Assembly: GCA_035645095.1 (NCBI GenBank)
Contig: DASQNG010000223.1
Span: 1 to 9,514, forward strand
DNA from: Gaiellasilicea sp035645095
GTDB taxonomy: Bacteria > Actinomycetota > Thermoleophilia > Gaiellales > Gaiellaceae
Reading direction: 5' to 3'
DNA length: 9,514 nt
Positions 1 to 5,817 of the stretch are shown one piece after another. How positions within the stretch are numbered: position 1 is the stretch's first letter; the number at the start of each line of letters is the position of its first letter. The notes under the pieces are model-generated. The model did no database searches. It saw only the letters and a program-made list of their open reading frames with translations, and was not told where the DNA came from. A program made the position numbers and the translations under genes.

Positions 1-1059
1 GAGGGCGCCCGCGAGCGCGACGGCCGCTCCCTCGGCAGTCGTCAGCAGCGCGAGCTGCCACCGCCGCGCGCCGTACCAGCGCAGCCTTCGCCGCGCCGCG
101 AGCGCGTCCCGCCGCGCCGTCGCCGCCGCAAGCACCGCGAACGCGAAGAGGAGCGCCGCAGCCTGCCCGCCGACGAGCGAGAGGCGACTGCCCGCCCGCT
201 CGGCGGCGGCCTGTGCGTCCCGGAGCTCCTCCACCGGCGCGACGACGTCGAAGGCCGTCGAGCGCGCCTGGAGCTCCGACCGCGCCTCCTCGACAGCGCC
301 TGCGAAAGCGTCGACCTGCCACAGCCGCGGCGTCCCGGGTCGCAGCGGCGCCACCCACGCGTAGCTGCGGTAGACGGTCGCGAGCGCCGGCGCTGCCGCG
401 ATCGTCGCGACGCCCTCCGCGAGGAAGAGGGCCACCGGCGCCGGGCGGTGATAGCGGGCCGCCCGCGCGAGCGACGGGCTCACCTCGGCGTCCGCGAGGG
501 CGTTGTCCGTCGGCGCGAGGAAGTCGCCGAAGAGGATGCGCGTCGTCAGCGCCGCCTCGCCCACCTCCACGAGCCGCAGCCCCGGCGGCTGCGGCACCCG
601 GCCCGCGCCGCGGAGGCGCAGCACCTCACAGCGCCGCGGCTCGCACCGCTGCGGCAGCCGCCCCGCCCGGAGCTCCACCCAGCGCCCGAGCCCCTCGACC
701 CCGCCGAGCCCGGCGAAGGTGCCGGCCAGCGTGCTCTCGCGCAGCAGCACGAGGCCCGTCGGAGCGCCGGCCCGCGCGCGGGCGAGCGCCCGCCGCGCAC
801 GCGCTGCGAGCGCCGGCTGCGGCTCCTCCGCCTGCCCGGGGACACCGAACCACACGGCCCGCAGTGACCGGGACCCGTCGGGGATGCGCTCGATCGCCTG
901 GCCGACGGCGCGGTCCTGCGCCACCGTCGTCCCCACCTGCACGCCGAAAACGACCGCCGTCCCCGCCGCGATGCCCGCCCCGACGAGGAGCGTCGCCCCG
1001 GTGCGCCGCGCGAGCCTGCGCCGCGCCAGCCCGAGCGTGTAGAGGGCGGAGCGGAGCAC
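1..1059 (-). CDS. FtsX-like ABC transporter permease, N-terminal 353 aa (3' end cut by window edge)
   Basis: Reading the minus strand from GTG at 1059 gives 353 codons with no stop to the left edge, so the C-terminal part is missing. The start is fixed by an in-frame TAG at 1069-1071. The protein opens with a basic segment and a membrane helix (about residues 20-45, GATLLVGAGIAAGTAVVF). A long extracytoplasmic domain of about 240 residues follows, with one Cys pair near CEPRRCEV. A second helix begins near residue 300 (GGQAAALLFAFAVLAAA). Next comes the basic cytoplasmic stretch RRRLRWYGARRWQLALLTTAEG, typical of the start of an FtsX/MacB permease domain. The family moves lipids, peptides or lipoproteins, or acts mechanically, with an ATPase partner; no ATPase gene is in view. 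It follows the ligase gene by 14 nt but has its own -10-like box. The substrate cannot be read from the sequence. Confidence 0.8.
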   Translation of the reverse strand, partial: MLRSALYTLGLARRRLARRTGATLLVGAGIAAGTAVVFGVQVGTTVAQDRAVGQAIERIPDGSRSLRAVWFGVPGQAEEPQPALAARARRALARARAGAPTGLVLLRESTLAGTFAGLGGVEGLGRWVELRAGRLPQRCEPRRCEVLRLRGAGRVPQPPGLRLVEVGEAALTTRILFGDFLAPTDNALADAEVSPSLARAARYHRPAPVALFLAEGVATIAAAPALATVYRSYAWVAPLRPGTPRLWQVDAFAGAVEEARSELQARSTAFDVVAPVEELRDAQAAAERAGSRLSLVGGQAAALLFAFAVLAAATARRDALAARRRLRWYGARRWQLALLTTAEGAAVALAGAL

Positions 1060-1065
1060 GCGTCG

Positions 1066-1071
1066 AGCCTA
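1066..1071 (-). promoter_or_regulatory. -10-like box TAGGCT, 6 nt before the permease GTG
   Basis: TAGGCT matches the TANNNT consensus and sits six bases before the GTG at 1059, where a -10 box lies if transcription starts at the start codon. No Shine-Dalgarno is present. It overlaps the gap just after the ligase stop (1074-1076). No good -35 is visible. The permease may therefore be transcribed separately as well as by read-through. Confidence 0.4.
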
Positions 1072-1073
1072 CG

Positions 1074-2069
1074 TCAGCCCGAGCGGGAGACGATGTCCGC
1101 GGCTGCGGCGACGAGGCCGTCGCGGCGGCCGACCTCGAGCTGCCGCAGCGCCTCCGGCGGCTCGGCGAGGCGCCCGAGGAGCTCTACCGTGCCGAGGCGC
1201 TCGGCGGCGGGCGCGACGAGCTCGAGCAGCTCCCCCGTCGGCGCCTCGCCGGCCGCCGCCGCCGCCCGTCGCTCGAGGTACTCGTCGCGGTCGAGCGGGC
1301 GCGCGGCCGGCGGAGCGGCGACGACGAGCGCCTGCAGGAGCGCCGCCAGCGCCGCCGAGCGCTCGACGTCCGTCGGCTGGTCCGGCATGCGCACCTCGAG
1401 CGTCCCCAGCCTGGGGTGCGGGCGGACGTCCCACCAGATGCGCGTGTAGTCCTCTCCGGTCGCCGCAATCGCGAGCTCCCACTCGCGTGGCGTCGCGAGC
1501 GGGGGCGGCGGCCCGCCGCGCGGGAGCTCGAGCAAGCGTCCGGCCCGCGCCGAGAGCGCGTCCATCTCCTCGCCCGCGAGGTACGGCGAGTTGACGGAAA
1601 GCGCGAGCACTGCCGGCAGCCACGGCAGCACCGCCTCCAGTCGCTCCAGGCACTCCTCGAAGCTGCCGCTGCCGACGTGGACGTGGAGCCCGGAGACGAG
1701 CTGCCGCAGGGCGCGGTCGCCCATCTCCTTCACCATCTGGACGTAGCGCGGCTCCGGGACGATCTCCTGCCGCTCGGGCAGCGCGAACGGGTGCGTGCCG
1801 GCGGCGGCGACCGCGAGCCCCTCGCGCTCGGCCGCCTCGCGCACGACGCGCCGCAGGCGGCGGAGCTCGGCGAGCACCTCGCCGGCGGTCGCACACGGCG
1901 GCGTGTTCGTCTCGACGACGGCTGCGAAGAGCTCCGTCTTCAGCCCGGGCGGCCCGAGGAGCCGCTCGACTTGGGGCGCCAGATCCCACGTCTCCGGGTC
2001 GACGAGGAAGAGCTCCTCCTCGACGCCGAGACTCAGCCGCCGGCCGAAGCCGCTACTTGCCGCGGACAC
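1074..2069 (-). CDS. Carboxylate-amine ligase, GCS2 / YbdK family
   Basis: A 331-aa protein with the hallmarks of the GCS2 glutamate-cysteine ligase superfamily, YbdK branch. GVEEELFLVD lies at residues 15-24, carrying the acidic metal/ATP-site residues. VVETNTPPC is at 51-59, SGLHVHVG at 126-133 and DVRPHPRLGTLEVR at 214-227. Family members are cytoplasmic ATP-dependent enzymes joining an amine to a carboxylate. E. coli YbdK has weak gamma-glutamylcysteine ligase activity and its true substrate is uncertain, so I do not call this gshA or egtA. No ergothioneine, mycothiol or glutathione partner genes are in view. It is slightly shorter than E. coli YbdK (about 370 aa) but all core motifs are present. 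The start is GTG; it overlaps the 3' end of the upstream 120-aa gene by 17 nt, suggesting translational coupling. No strong Shine-Dalgarno or -10 box precedes it. Confidence 0.9.
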   Translation of the reverse strand: MSAASSGFGRRLSLGVEEELFLVDPETWDLAPQVERLLGPPGLKTELFAAVVETNTPPCATAGEVLAELRRLRRVVREAAEREGLAVAAAGTHPFALPERQEIVPEPRYVQMVKEMGDRALRQLVSGLHVHVGSGSFEECLERLEAVLPWLPAVLALSVNSPYLAGEEMDALSARAGRLLELPRGGPPPPLATPREWELAIAATGEDYTRIWWDVRPHPRLGTLEVRMPDQPTDVERSAALAALLQALVVAAPPAARPLDRDEYLERRAAAAAGEAPTGELLELVAPAAERLGTVELLGRLAEPPEALRQLEVGRRDGLVAAAADIVSRSG

Positions 2070-2415
2070 CGTGGACCGGGCGTCCCGCGGCTTCCCACGC
2101 GTAGTACGACGCGCTCGGCCCGAAGCCGTTCTCGTACGCGACGACCCGTGGGTTCCGCCCGACCTCCATGGCGCGCTGCGCGTGCCACAGCAGGTTCGGG
2201 TCGTCCCGCTCCTCCCAGACGAGGATCAGGTGCGCCGCAGTCATGAAGTCGGCGACGAACGTGCAGCCGGAGGCCGGACAGGGGAACGGGTTCGTGCGGA
2301 CGCAGAACCAGCCGGTGCGATCGGCGTCGCTCGCGTCGTCCCACAGCTGCTCGTCTTCCTCGACGAGTTCGTCCTCCAGCAGGAGGTTGCCCAGACGCGG
2401 CTCGGAGGGCTCCAC
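2053..2415 (-). CDS. Unknown 120-aa acidic protein with Cys/His cluster
   Basis: I do not recognise this family. The N-terminal third is strongly acidic (residues 14-32 are mostly Asp/Glu). The middle holds C38, C46 and C51 (PFPCPASGCTF), then H62 and H78, a spacing that could bind a metal but does not fit the classical C2H2 finger (15 residues lie between the two His). The C-terminal half is rich in Trp, Tyr and Arg (HAQRAMEVGRNPRVVAYENG). There is no signal peptide or membrane helix, so it is probably cytoplasmic. GTG at 2415 is favoured because TAACCT lies six bases upstream. Its end overlaps the ligase gene by 17 nt on the same strand, and base composition matches the neighbours, which supports a real gene. 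Function is unknown; a small zinc-binding protein is one possibility. Confidence 0.72.
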   Translation of the reverse strand: MEPSEPRLGNLLLEDELVEEDEQLWDDASDADRTGWFCVRTNPFPCPASGCTFVADFMTAAHLILVWEERDDPNLLWHAQRAMEVGRNPRVVAYENGFGPSASYYAWEAAGRPVHGVRGK

Positions 2416-2421
2416 GCCGGA

Positions 2422-2427
2422 AGGTTA
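2422..2427 (-). promoter_or_regulatory. -10-like box TAACCT before the 120-aa gene
   Basis: On the minus strand TAACCT (TANNNT) is followed by six bases and the GTG at 2415, with no Shine-Dalgarno between. This fits a leaderless transcript starting at or near the GTG. It lies in the 46-bp gap shared with the divergent patatin gene and would drive the unknown-ligase(-permease) run. Confidence 0.5.
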
Positions 2428-2449
2428 GACGTGCAGCAGAGGCAGCCCC

Positions 2450-2455
2450 GAGAAT
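2450..2455 (+). promoter_or_regulatory. Weak -10-like box GAGAAT before the patatin-like gene
   Basis: GAGAAT lies six bases before ATG 2462 and keeps the A2 and T6 of TANNNT but has G at position 1, so it is weak. No Shine-Dalgarno is seen. Together with TAACCT on the other strand it would make a compact divergent promoter within 46 bp. Confidence 0.25.
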
Positions 2456-2461
2456 GGCGGT

Positions 2462-3607
2462 ATGGACAAGCGCGACGTTGCGGTGGTGCTGTCGGGCGGG
2501 GGGATGAACGGCGTCCTGCTCGAGGTCGGATTCCTGCAGCGGCTGCGGGAGAGCGATCTGTGGCCGCGGATCGCCCGGATCTACGGGACGTCCGCGGGCG
2601 CGCTGACGGGGCTGATGGCGGCGCTCGACCGCCTGGACGACCTCGAGGAGTTCGTCGTCGAGCTGCAGCCGGACGAGACGTTTCGGCCGCAGAGCCTGTG
2701 GCGCCAGCCCCTGAACGGGCTGCACCGGTACGAGCTGCCGGAGACGATCGCCGCCCGCATCGCCCCTGCGGCGGAGCTCGCCGCGGCCCTCAGCCACTCG
2801 CCGATGGAGCTCGTCGTCTTCGCGGCCGACGTGACCGGCGAGGAGGCGCACCGTGACGGGCTTTCGTACGAGCTCGAGTACTCGTCGCTGACGACGCCGC
2901 CCGAGGTCTTCGGCGCCGCCGTGATGGCGTCCGCGGCGATCAGCGCGCTCGTGCTCCCGCTCAGAGTCGGCGACCGGATCGCGACCGACGGGGGCTGGGT
3001 CCGCAACTACCCGCTCGCCCGCGCGACGCAGGACCCAGACGTCGAGCTCGTCGTCGCCTTCCGGTACGTGCCGCAGTACCCGCGGCTCGGGTCGGCCGGG
3101 GTCGCACGTCTGCGCGAGCGGCTGCAACGTTTCCGGGCGGTGCCGCCCGTGCGCGCGTTCATCGCCGAGCTGCAGGAGGCGGAGGAACGCGCGGCGCGCG
3201 GCGAGCCGGTTCATCTCGGCGACATGCTGATCCGCCTGATGCGTGTCGCGATCCAGCGCAACACAACCCTCGAGGAGCAGCTGGTCGCCGAACGCGAGGC
3301 TGCATGCGACGAGCTGTCCCGGCTGCGGGACGACGTCGTCCGGATCGCGAACGAGCACGCCCGCCCCGGCCGCCGTCGGCGCGCGGCGCAGGAGATCGAG
3401 GAACGGTTCGCGGCCACGACGCTGCCGCGCCGGGTGCAGCGCATCACCGTCCACGGGACGTCCGTCGGGCGCGGGCTGGACGCCGGGTTCCGGACGCACA
3501 TGCCCTGGCCGGAATCCGAGAAGCAGGCGCTGATCGCGCGCGGCCGGCAGCTCGCGGACGATGAGCTGCGCCGGCACGACGTCGACGGCGCGGCGCAGGC
3601 GTCGTAG
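2462..3607 (+). CDS. Patatin-like phospholipase family protein
   Basis: A 381-aa protein whose first about 200 residues form a patatin domain, a Ser-Asp dyad lipid acyl hydrolase. The oxyanion-hole loop LSGGGMNG is at residues 11-17. The nucleophile is Ser44 in YGTSAGA (G-X-S-X-G), and the catalytic Asp176 lies in TDGGWVRN. The oxyanion loop usually reads GGGxRG or GGGxKG; here Asn16 takes the basic position. MASAAISALVLP (155-166) matches the conserved helix before the Asp strand. Residues about 200-381 form a charged, largely helical C-terminal region rich in Arg and Glu that I cannot assign. No signal peptide is visible, so it is probably cytoplasmic or peripheral to the membrane. Substrate is unknown; bacterial members hydrolyse phospholipids or neutral lipids. 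It is a single-gene unit, divergent from the 120-aa gene and convergent with htrA. Confidence 0.9.
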   Translation: MDKRDVAVVLSGGGMNGVLLEVGFLQRLRESDLWPRIARIYGTSAGALTGLMAALDRLDDLEEFVVELQPDETFRPQSLWRQPLNGLHRYELPETIAARIAPAAELAAALSHSPMELVVFAADVTGEEAHRDGLSYELEYSSLTTPPEVFGAAVMASAAISALVLPLRVGDRIATDGGWVRNYPLARATQDPDVELVVAFRYVPQYPRLGSAGVARLRERLQRFRAVPPVRAFIAELQEAEERAARGEPVHLGDMLIRLMRVAIQRNTTLEEQLVAEREAACDELSRLRDDVVRIANEHARPGRRRRAAQEIEERFAATTLPRRVQRITVHGTSVGRGLDAGFRTHMPWPESEKQALIARGRQLADDELRRHDVDGAAQAS

Positions 3608-3612
3608 GTCCA

Positions 3613-3667
3613 CGAGACCCGGCCCGCCGGAGGGAAGGCGGGCCGGGTCGCCGGGCCCCGGGTCTCG
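3613..3667. terminator. Strong GC hairpin region between convergent genes, with alternative pairing
   Basis: GACCCGGCCCGCC (3616-3628) and GGCGGGCCGGGTC (3637-3649) are perfect 13-bp reverse complements around an 8-nt loop. A second downstream copy, CCGGGTCTCG (3658-3667), is a perfect 10-bp complement of CGAGACCCGG (3613-3622), so the left arm can pair with either partner. It fills the 74-bp gap between the patatin stop (3607) and the htrA stop (3682) and could terminate both genes. No U-run follows on either strand, as is common in GC-rich actinobacteria. Confidence 0.7.
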
Positions 3668-3681
3668 GGGGGCCGCGGGCG

Positions 3682-4881
3682 CTAGCCCTGGGGGGTGGCG
3701 GGCTGCCGCCCGAGCGTGGCGGTGAGGGTGCGCGTGCTCGCTCCGCGGTAGATGCGGAGGGTCACTCTCTCACCGGGCTCGTGCTTTGCGAGCACGTCTC
3801 GCAGCTGCTCGATCGACGCAACGCGCTCGCCCGCCACGGCGACGAGGACGTCGCCGCCGAGCGAGTAGCTCTGTCCCTCGACCACGGTGTCCGAGGTGCC
3901 GCCGCGGAGACCGGCTCGCGACGCGGGCGTCGCCGGCCCGACGCGCTCGACGAGGACGCCGCTGTCGACGGGAAGCCGGAACGTGCGGGCGAGCTCGGGG
4001 GTGATCGTCGTGCCGCCCAGGCCCAGCCACGCACGGTCGACCCTGCCCTTGTCGATCAGCTGCGCGACGACGTTCTTGACTGTGTTGGACGGGACGGCGA
4101 AGCCGATCCCGATGTTGCCGCCGGCGCCCGTCTCGCCGAGCCCGATCTGCGAGTTGACCCCGACGACCTCGGCGCTCCGGCTCAGCAGCGGCCCACCGGA
4201 GTTGCCGCTGTTGATCGGCGCGTCCGTCTGGATCACATGGTCGATCGGGTAGCCGTTCGGCGCGGTGATGCTGCGCTCCTGGACGGCGCTCACGATCCCC
4301 GCCGTCGCCGTCCTCGCGAGCCCGAACGGGTTGCCGATCGCGACAACGGGGTCGCCGACGCGCACGCGGTCGGAGTCGCCCAGAGGGAGCGGCGTCAGGC
4401 TGCGCGAGCTGGAGTCGACCCGTAGCACCGCGAGGTCGGTCGAGGGGTCGGAGCCGACGAGCCGCGCCTTCAGCGTGTCCTGGTTCGAGAAGCTGACCTC
4501 GATCGCGTCGGCGCCCTCGATCACGTGGTAGTTGGTGACGAGGTGGCCGGCCTTGTCGAGCACGAAGCCCGAGCCGAGCGCCTGCCGCGGGAAGGGGTCG
4601 AGCCCCGGGACGACCCGGTAGGGCAGGTCCTCCCGCGTTCGCGTCGTCGACGTGATCTGCACGACGCCGGGCGCGGCGCGGGCGAAGACGTCTGCGACCG
4701 ACAGGCGATCCTCAGCGGCGGCGGGGGAAGCGGCCGCAGGAATCGGGGAGGAAGTCACCACGGTCGTGGTACCGCCGCCGAGGTCGCCGGTAAGAGCGAC
4801 GCCCCCCAAGACGACCAACCCGCCCACGACTGCGGAGGCGACGAGGCCGAGTCCCTGGAGGACGGCGCGATGTCGGTTCAC
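3682..4881 (-). CDS. htrA: HtrA/DegP-like S1C serine protease with PDZ domain, membrane-anchored
   Basis: A 399-aa trypsin-fold protease. The N-terminus has a short basic segment and one membrane helix (about residues 8-31). An Ala/Pro/Ser/Thr linker to about residue 57 follows, so the protease faces outside. The triad is complete: His119 in TNYHVI, Asp149 in STDLAVLRV and Ser228 in NSGNSGGPLL. A single PDZ domain spans about 285-391 (WLGLGGTTITPELA to YRGASTRTLTATLG) and contains the Gly-rich GGTSDTVVEGQSYSLGGD insert. Family role: degradation or chaperoning of misfolded envelope proteins, with the PDZ domain reading exposed C-termini. Domain order matches actinobacterial HtrA/PepD-type proteins. 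The start is GTG with a -10-like TACAAC seven bases upstream and no Shine-Dalgarno. A palindromic site overlaps the expected -35 region, suggesting regulation. It is a single-gene unit between the glutaredoxin gene and the convergent patatin gene. Confidence 0.95.
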   Translation of the reverse strand: MNRHRAVLQGLGLVASAVVGGLVVLGGVALTGDLGGGTTTVVTSSPIPAAASPAAAEDRLSVADVFARAAPGVVQITSTTRTREDLPYRVVPGLDPFPRQALGSGFVLDKAGHLVTNYHVIEGADAIEVSFSNQDTLKARLVGSDPSTDLAVLRVDSSSRSLTPLPLGDSDRVRVGDPVVAIGNPFGLARTATAGIVSAVQERSITAPNGYPIDHVIQTDAPINSGNSGGPLLSRSAEVVGVNSQIGLGETGAGGNIGIGFAVPSNTVKNVVAQLIDKGRVDRAWLGLGGTTITPELARTFRLPVDSGVLVERVGPATPASRAGLRGGTSDTVVEGQSYSLGGDVLVAVAGERVASIEQLRDVLAKHEPGERVTLRIYRGASTRTLTATLGRQPATPQG

Positions 4882-4888
4882 GCCAACG

Positions 4889-4894
4889 GTTGTA
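4889..4894 (-). promoter_or_regulatory. -10-like box TACAAC before htrA
   Basis: TACAAC lies seven bases before the htrA GTG on the minus strand and matches five of the six TATAAT-type positions that matter least strictly (TA kept, last base C not T). With a 16-18 bp spacer the -35 would fall at about 4911-4918, inside the inverted repeat; no TTGACA-like hexamer is seen there, which fits an activated promoter. Confidence 0.35.
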
Positions 4895-4904
4895 CCCAGG
4901 CCGT

Positions 4905-4938
4905 CTTAACGCTGACTGAGCCGCGCGTTAAGCGTTCG
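4905..4938. promoter_or_regulatory. Candidate operator: inverted CTTAACGC / GCGTTAAG plus a third half-site, upstream of htrA
   Basis: CTTAACGC (4905-4912) and GCGTTAAG (4925-4932) are perfect 8-bp inverted copies, 20 bp centre to centre, about two helix turns. GCGTTCG (4932-4938) directly follows the right arm as a near-copy of GCGTTAA. TTAA is rare in such GC-rich DNA. The site spans the expected -35 of htrA, which suggests a dimeric regulator. A terminator for the glutaredoxin operon is less likely because the stem is weak and no U-run follows. Confidence 0.45.
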
Positions 4939-4956
4939 TTGTGCGGCGCCGGTGCG

Positions 4957-5313
4957 TCAGGCCAGTGCGGCTGTCTGCACCGTCTGCTCGCGCTCGGCGC
5001 CGAGTGCCGCGTCGAGGCGCTCGCGCAGCTCGCCGCTCGCGTGGAGCTCCTCGACGATGTCGGCCCCGCCGACGAGCTCGCCACCGATGAAGACCTGCGG
5101 GATCGTCGGCCAGCCCGAGAGCGCAGAGAGCTCCTGCCGGATCTGCGGGTCGGGCAGCACGTCGACTGCGGTCACGGGCGCGCCCGCGTCGAGCAGCGCC
5201 CGCAGCGCGCGGTCTGAGTTGCCGCAGAGCGCGAACTGGGGCGTCCCCTTCATGAAGAGGCTGACGGGCGCCTCCGAGATGATCGACTGGATCCGGTCGC
5301 GAAGCTCGCTCAT
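4957..5313 (-). CDS. grxD: Monothiol glutaredoxin, Grx4/GrxD family, with CGNS in place of CGFS
   Basis: A 118-aa thioredoxin-fold protein of the monothiol glutaredoxin class. FMKGTPQFALCGNS is at residues 20-33, the cis-Pro loop WPTIPQVFIGG at about 68-78, and GELVGGADIVEEL follows. This class binds a glutathione- or thiol-coordinated [2Fe-2S] cluster in the cytoplasm and passes it to acceptors, often as a heterodimer with BolA. The usual active site is CGFS. Here the single Cys (C30) is kept but Phe is replaced by Asn32 (codon AAC, two bases from TTC), and the GGCDI Cys is Ala. It overlaps bolA by ATGA and has a perfect GGAGG at 5320-5324, six bases before ATG. The family call is firm; cluster binding is inferred from the family. 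A C-terminal tail rich in Ala, Glu and Gln extends past the fold. Confidence 0.93.
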   Translation of the reverse strand: MSELRDRIQSIISEAPVSLFMKGTPQFALCGNSDRALRALLDAGAPVTAVDVLPDPQIRQELSALSGWPTIPQVFIGGELVGGADIVEELHASGELRERLDAALGAEREQTVQTAALA

Positions 5314-5567
5314 GCCGTTCCTCCATCGTGGGTGGGTGGGGTGCGCGTCTTGATGCGCAGCTCGTGGATCGTCCCGTCGCGGAGCGGCTCGGCGAGCGCG
5401 TCGTAGACGAGCCGGTGCTGGTCGACCAGGGAGAGGCCGGCGAAGCGGTCGCTCTCGAGGACGACCTGGAAGTGGTCGCCGCCGCCCGTCCGGTCTGCGA
5501 CCGAGAGCTCAGCCGCGTCAGGGAACGCGGTGCGCAGCAACTCTTCCAGCGCGGCGGCGACGGTCAC
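5310..5567 (-). CDS. bolA: BolA family protein
   Basis: An 85-aa protein covering the complete BolA fold (class II KH-like). The N-terminal helix MTVAAALEELLRTAF is followed by GGGDHFQVVLES (about 28-39) with His32 in the variable loop. The signature FAGLSLVDQHRLVYDAL (42-58) carries the invariant His51. The final strand is GTIHELRIKTRTP. BolA proteins partner with monothiol glutaredoxins to share or hand over a [2Fe-2S] cluster, with the invariant His as a ligand. The stop overlaps the glutaredoxin ATG by four bases, so the two are translationally coupled and made together, a well-known gene pairing. The start is GTG with TACGAT six bases upstream and no Shine-Dalgarno, suggesting a leaderless transcript; read-through from the small upstream ORF is also possible. 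E. coli BolA is longer (about 105 aa), and this short form is closer to IbaG size. Confidence 0.92.
   Translation of the reverse strand: MTVAAALEELLRTAFPDAAELSVADRTGGGDHFQVVLESDRFAGLSLVDQHRLVYDALAEPLRDGTIHELRIKTRTPPTHDGGTA
5320..5324 (-). promoter_or_regulatory. Canonical ribosome binding site GGAGG for the glutaredoxin gene
   Basis: On the minus strand GGAGG stands six bases before ATG 5313 and lies inside the end of bolA. It is the clearest Shine-Dalgarno in the window and belongs to an operon-internal gene, in contrast to the first genes of units, which lack one. Confidence 0.7.
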
Positions 5568-5573
5568 GACCCC

Positions 5574-5579
5574 ATCGTA
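5574..5579 (-). promoter_or_regulatory. -10-like box TACGAT before bolA
   Basis: TACGAT fits TANNNT and lies six bases before the GTG at 5567 on the minus strand, with no Shine-Dalgarno between. It lies in the 35-bp gap after the small membrane ORF. No -35 match is seen upstream in the GC-rich spacer. Confidence 0.5.
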
Positions 5580-5602
5580 GTCGTGCAGCGGGCGCGGGCC
5601 GC

Positions 5603-5740
5603 TCAGCCGAGCCGGGCGAGGGCGGCCGGCGCGTCACCGCGCTCGTCCTCGTTGCCGCCGTAGGTCGCAGCGAGGACGAGCGCCGCCACGACGGCGGCGG
5701 CGGCGAGCAGCACGAGCGAGACGACAGCGGCGAGGCTCAC
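5603..5740 (-). CDS. Small single-pass membrane protein, 45 aa (predicted)
   Basis: GTG at 5740 opens a 45-codon ORF. The product starts MSLAAVVSLVLLAAAAVV and continues as one hydrophobic helix to about residue 26 (ALVLAAT). A short polar, acidic tail follows: YGGNEDERGDAPAALARLG. AGGAG at 5748-5752 stands seven bases before the GTG, a good Shine-Dalgarno. The hydrophobic-then-charged pattern, the ribosome site and the same-strand position 35 bp before bolA support a real gene, but Ala/Val/Leu runs arise easily in GC-rich DNA. The same frame stays open further upstream to 5917, but that part runs into the divergent oxidoreductase and is Arg/Ser-rich. I do not recognise a family and cannot assign a function; the helix would sit in the cytoplasmic membrane. 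Confidence 0.45.
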   Translation of the reverse strand: MSLAAVVSLVLLAAAAVVAALVLAATYGGNEDERGDAPAALARLG

Positions 5741-5804
5741 GGCGCTGCTCCTACCCCGGCGGCGCCGACGACGAACACGGCGTTTGCTCCGGGTCGGGCC
5801 GCGG

Positions 5805-5810
5805 TAGGTA
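5805..5810 (+). promoter_or_regulatory. -10-like box TAGGTA before the LLM oxidoreductase
   Basis: TAGGTA lies seven bases before GTG 5818 and resembles TANNNT with A at the last position. TTTGCT at 5783-5788, 16 bp upstream, is a poor -35 candidate. No Shine-Dalgarno precedes the start. The 77-bp gap (5741-5817) is shared with the divergent small ORF. Confidence 0.3.
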
Positions 5811-5817
5811 CGGCGCC

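Noticed and set aside
1074..2069. EgtA/GshA assignment for the GCS2-family ligase
   Set aside because: No ergothioneine or glutathione genes are nearby, and the YbdK branch has uncertain substrates.
213..2246. A 677-aa plus-strand frame opposite the permease, ligase and 120-aa genes
   Set aside because: Begins as Pro/Arg/Ala low complexity and runs antisense to three genes with clear or plausible identity.
2053..2415. Classical C2H2 zinc finger in the 120-aa protein
   Set aside because: C-X4-C is followed by His at +11 but the next His is 15 residues later, not 3-5, so the classical fold is not supported.
2033..3613. A 526-aa minus-strand frame opposite the patatin-like gene
   Set aside because: Antisense to a gene with intact catalytic motifs; no motif of its own.
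4905..4932. The htrA-upstream inverted repeat as a terminator of the bolA-grxD unit
   Set aside because: The stem is AT-containing, the loop is 12 nt and no U-run follows; position over the htrA -35 fits an operator better.
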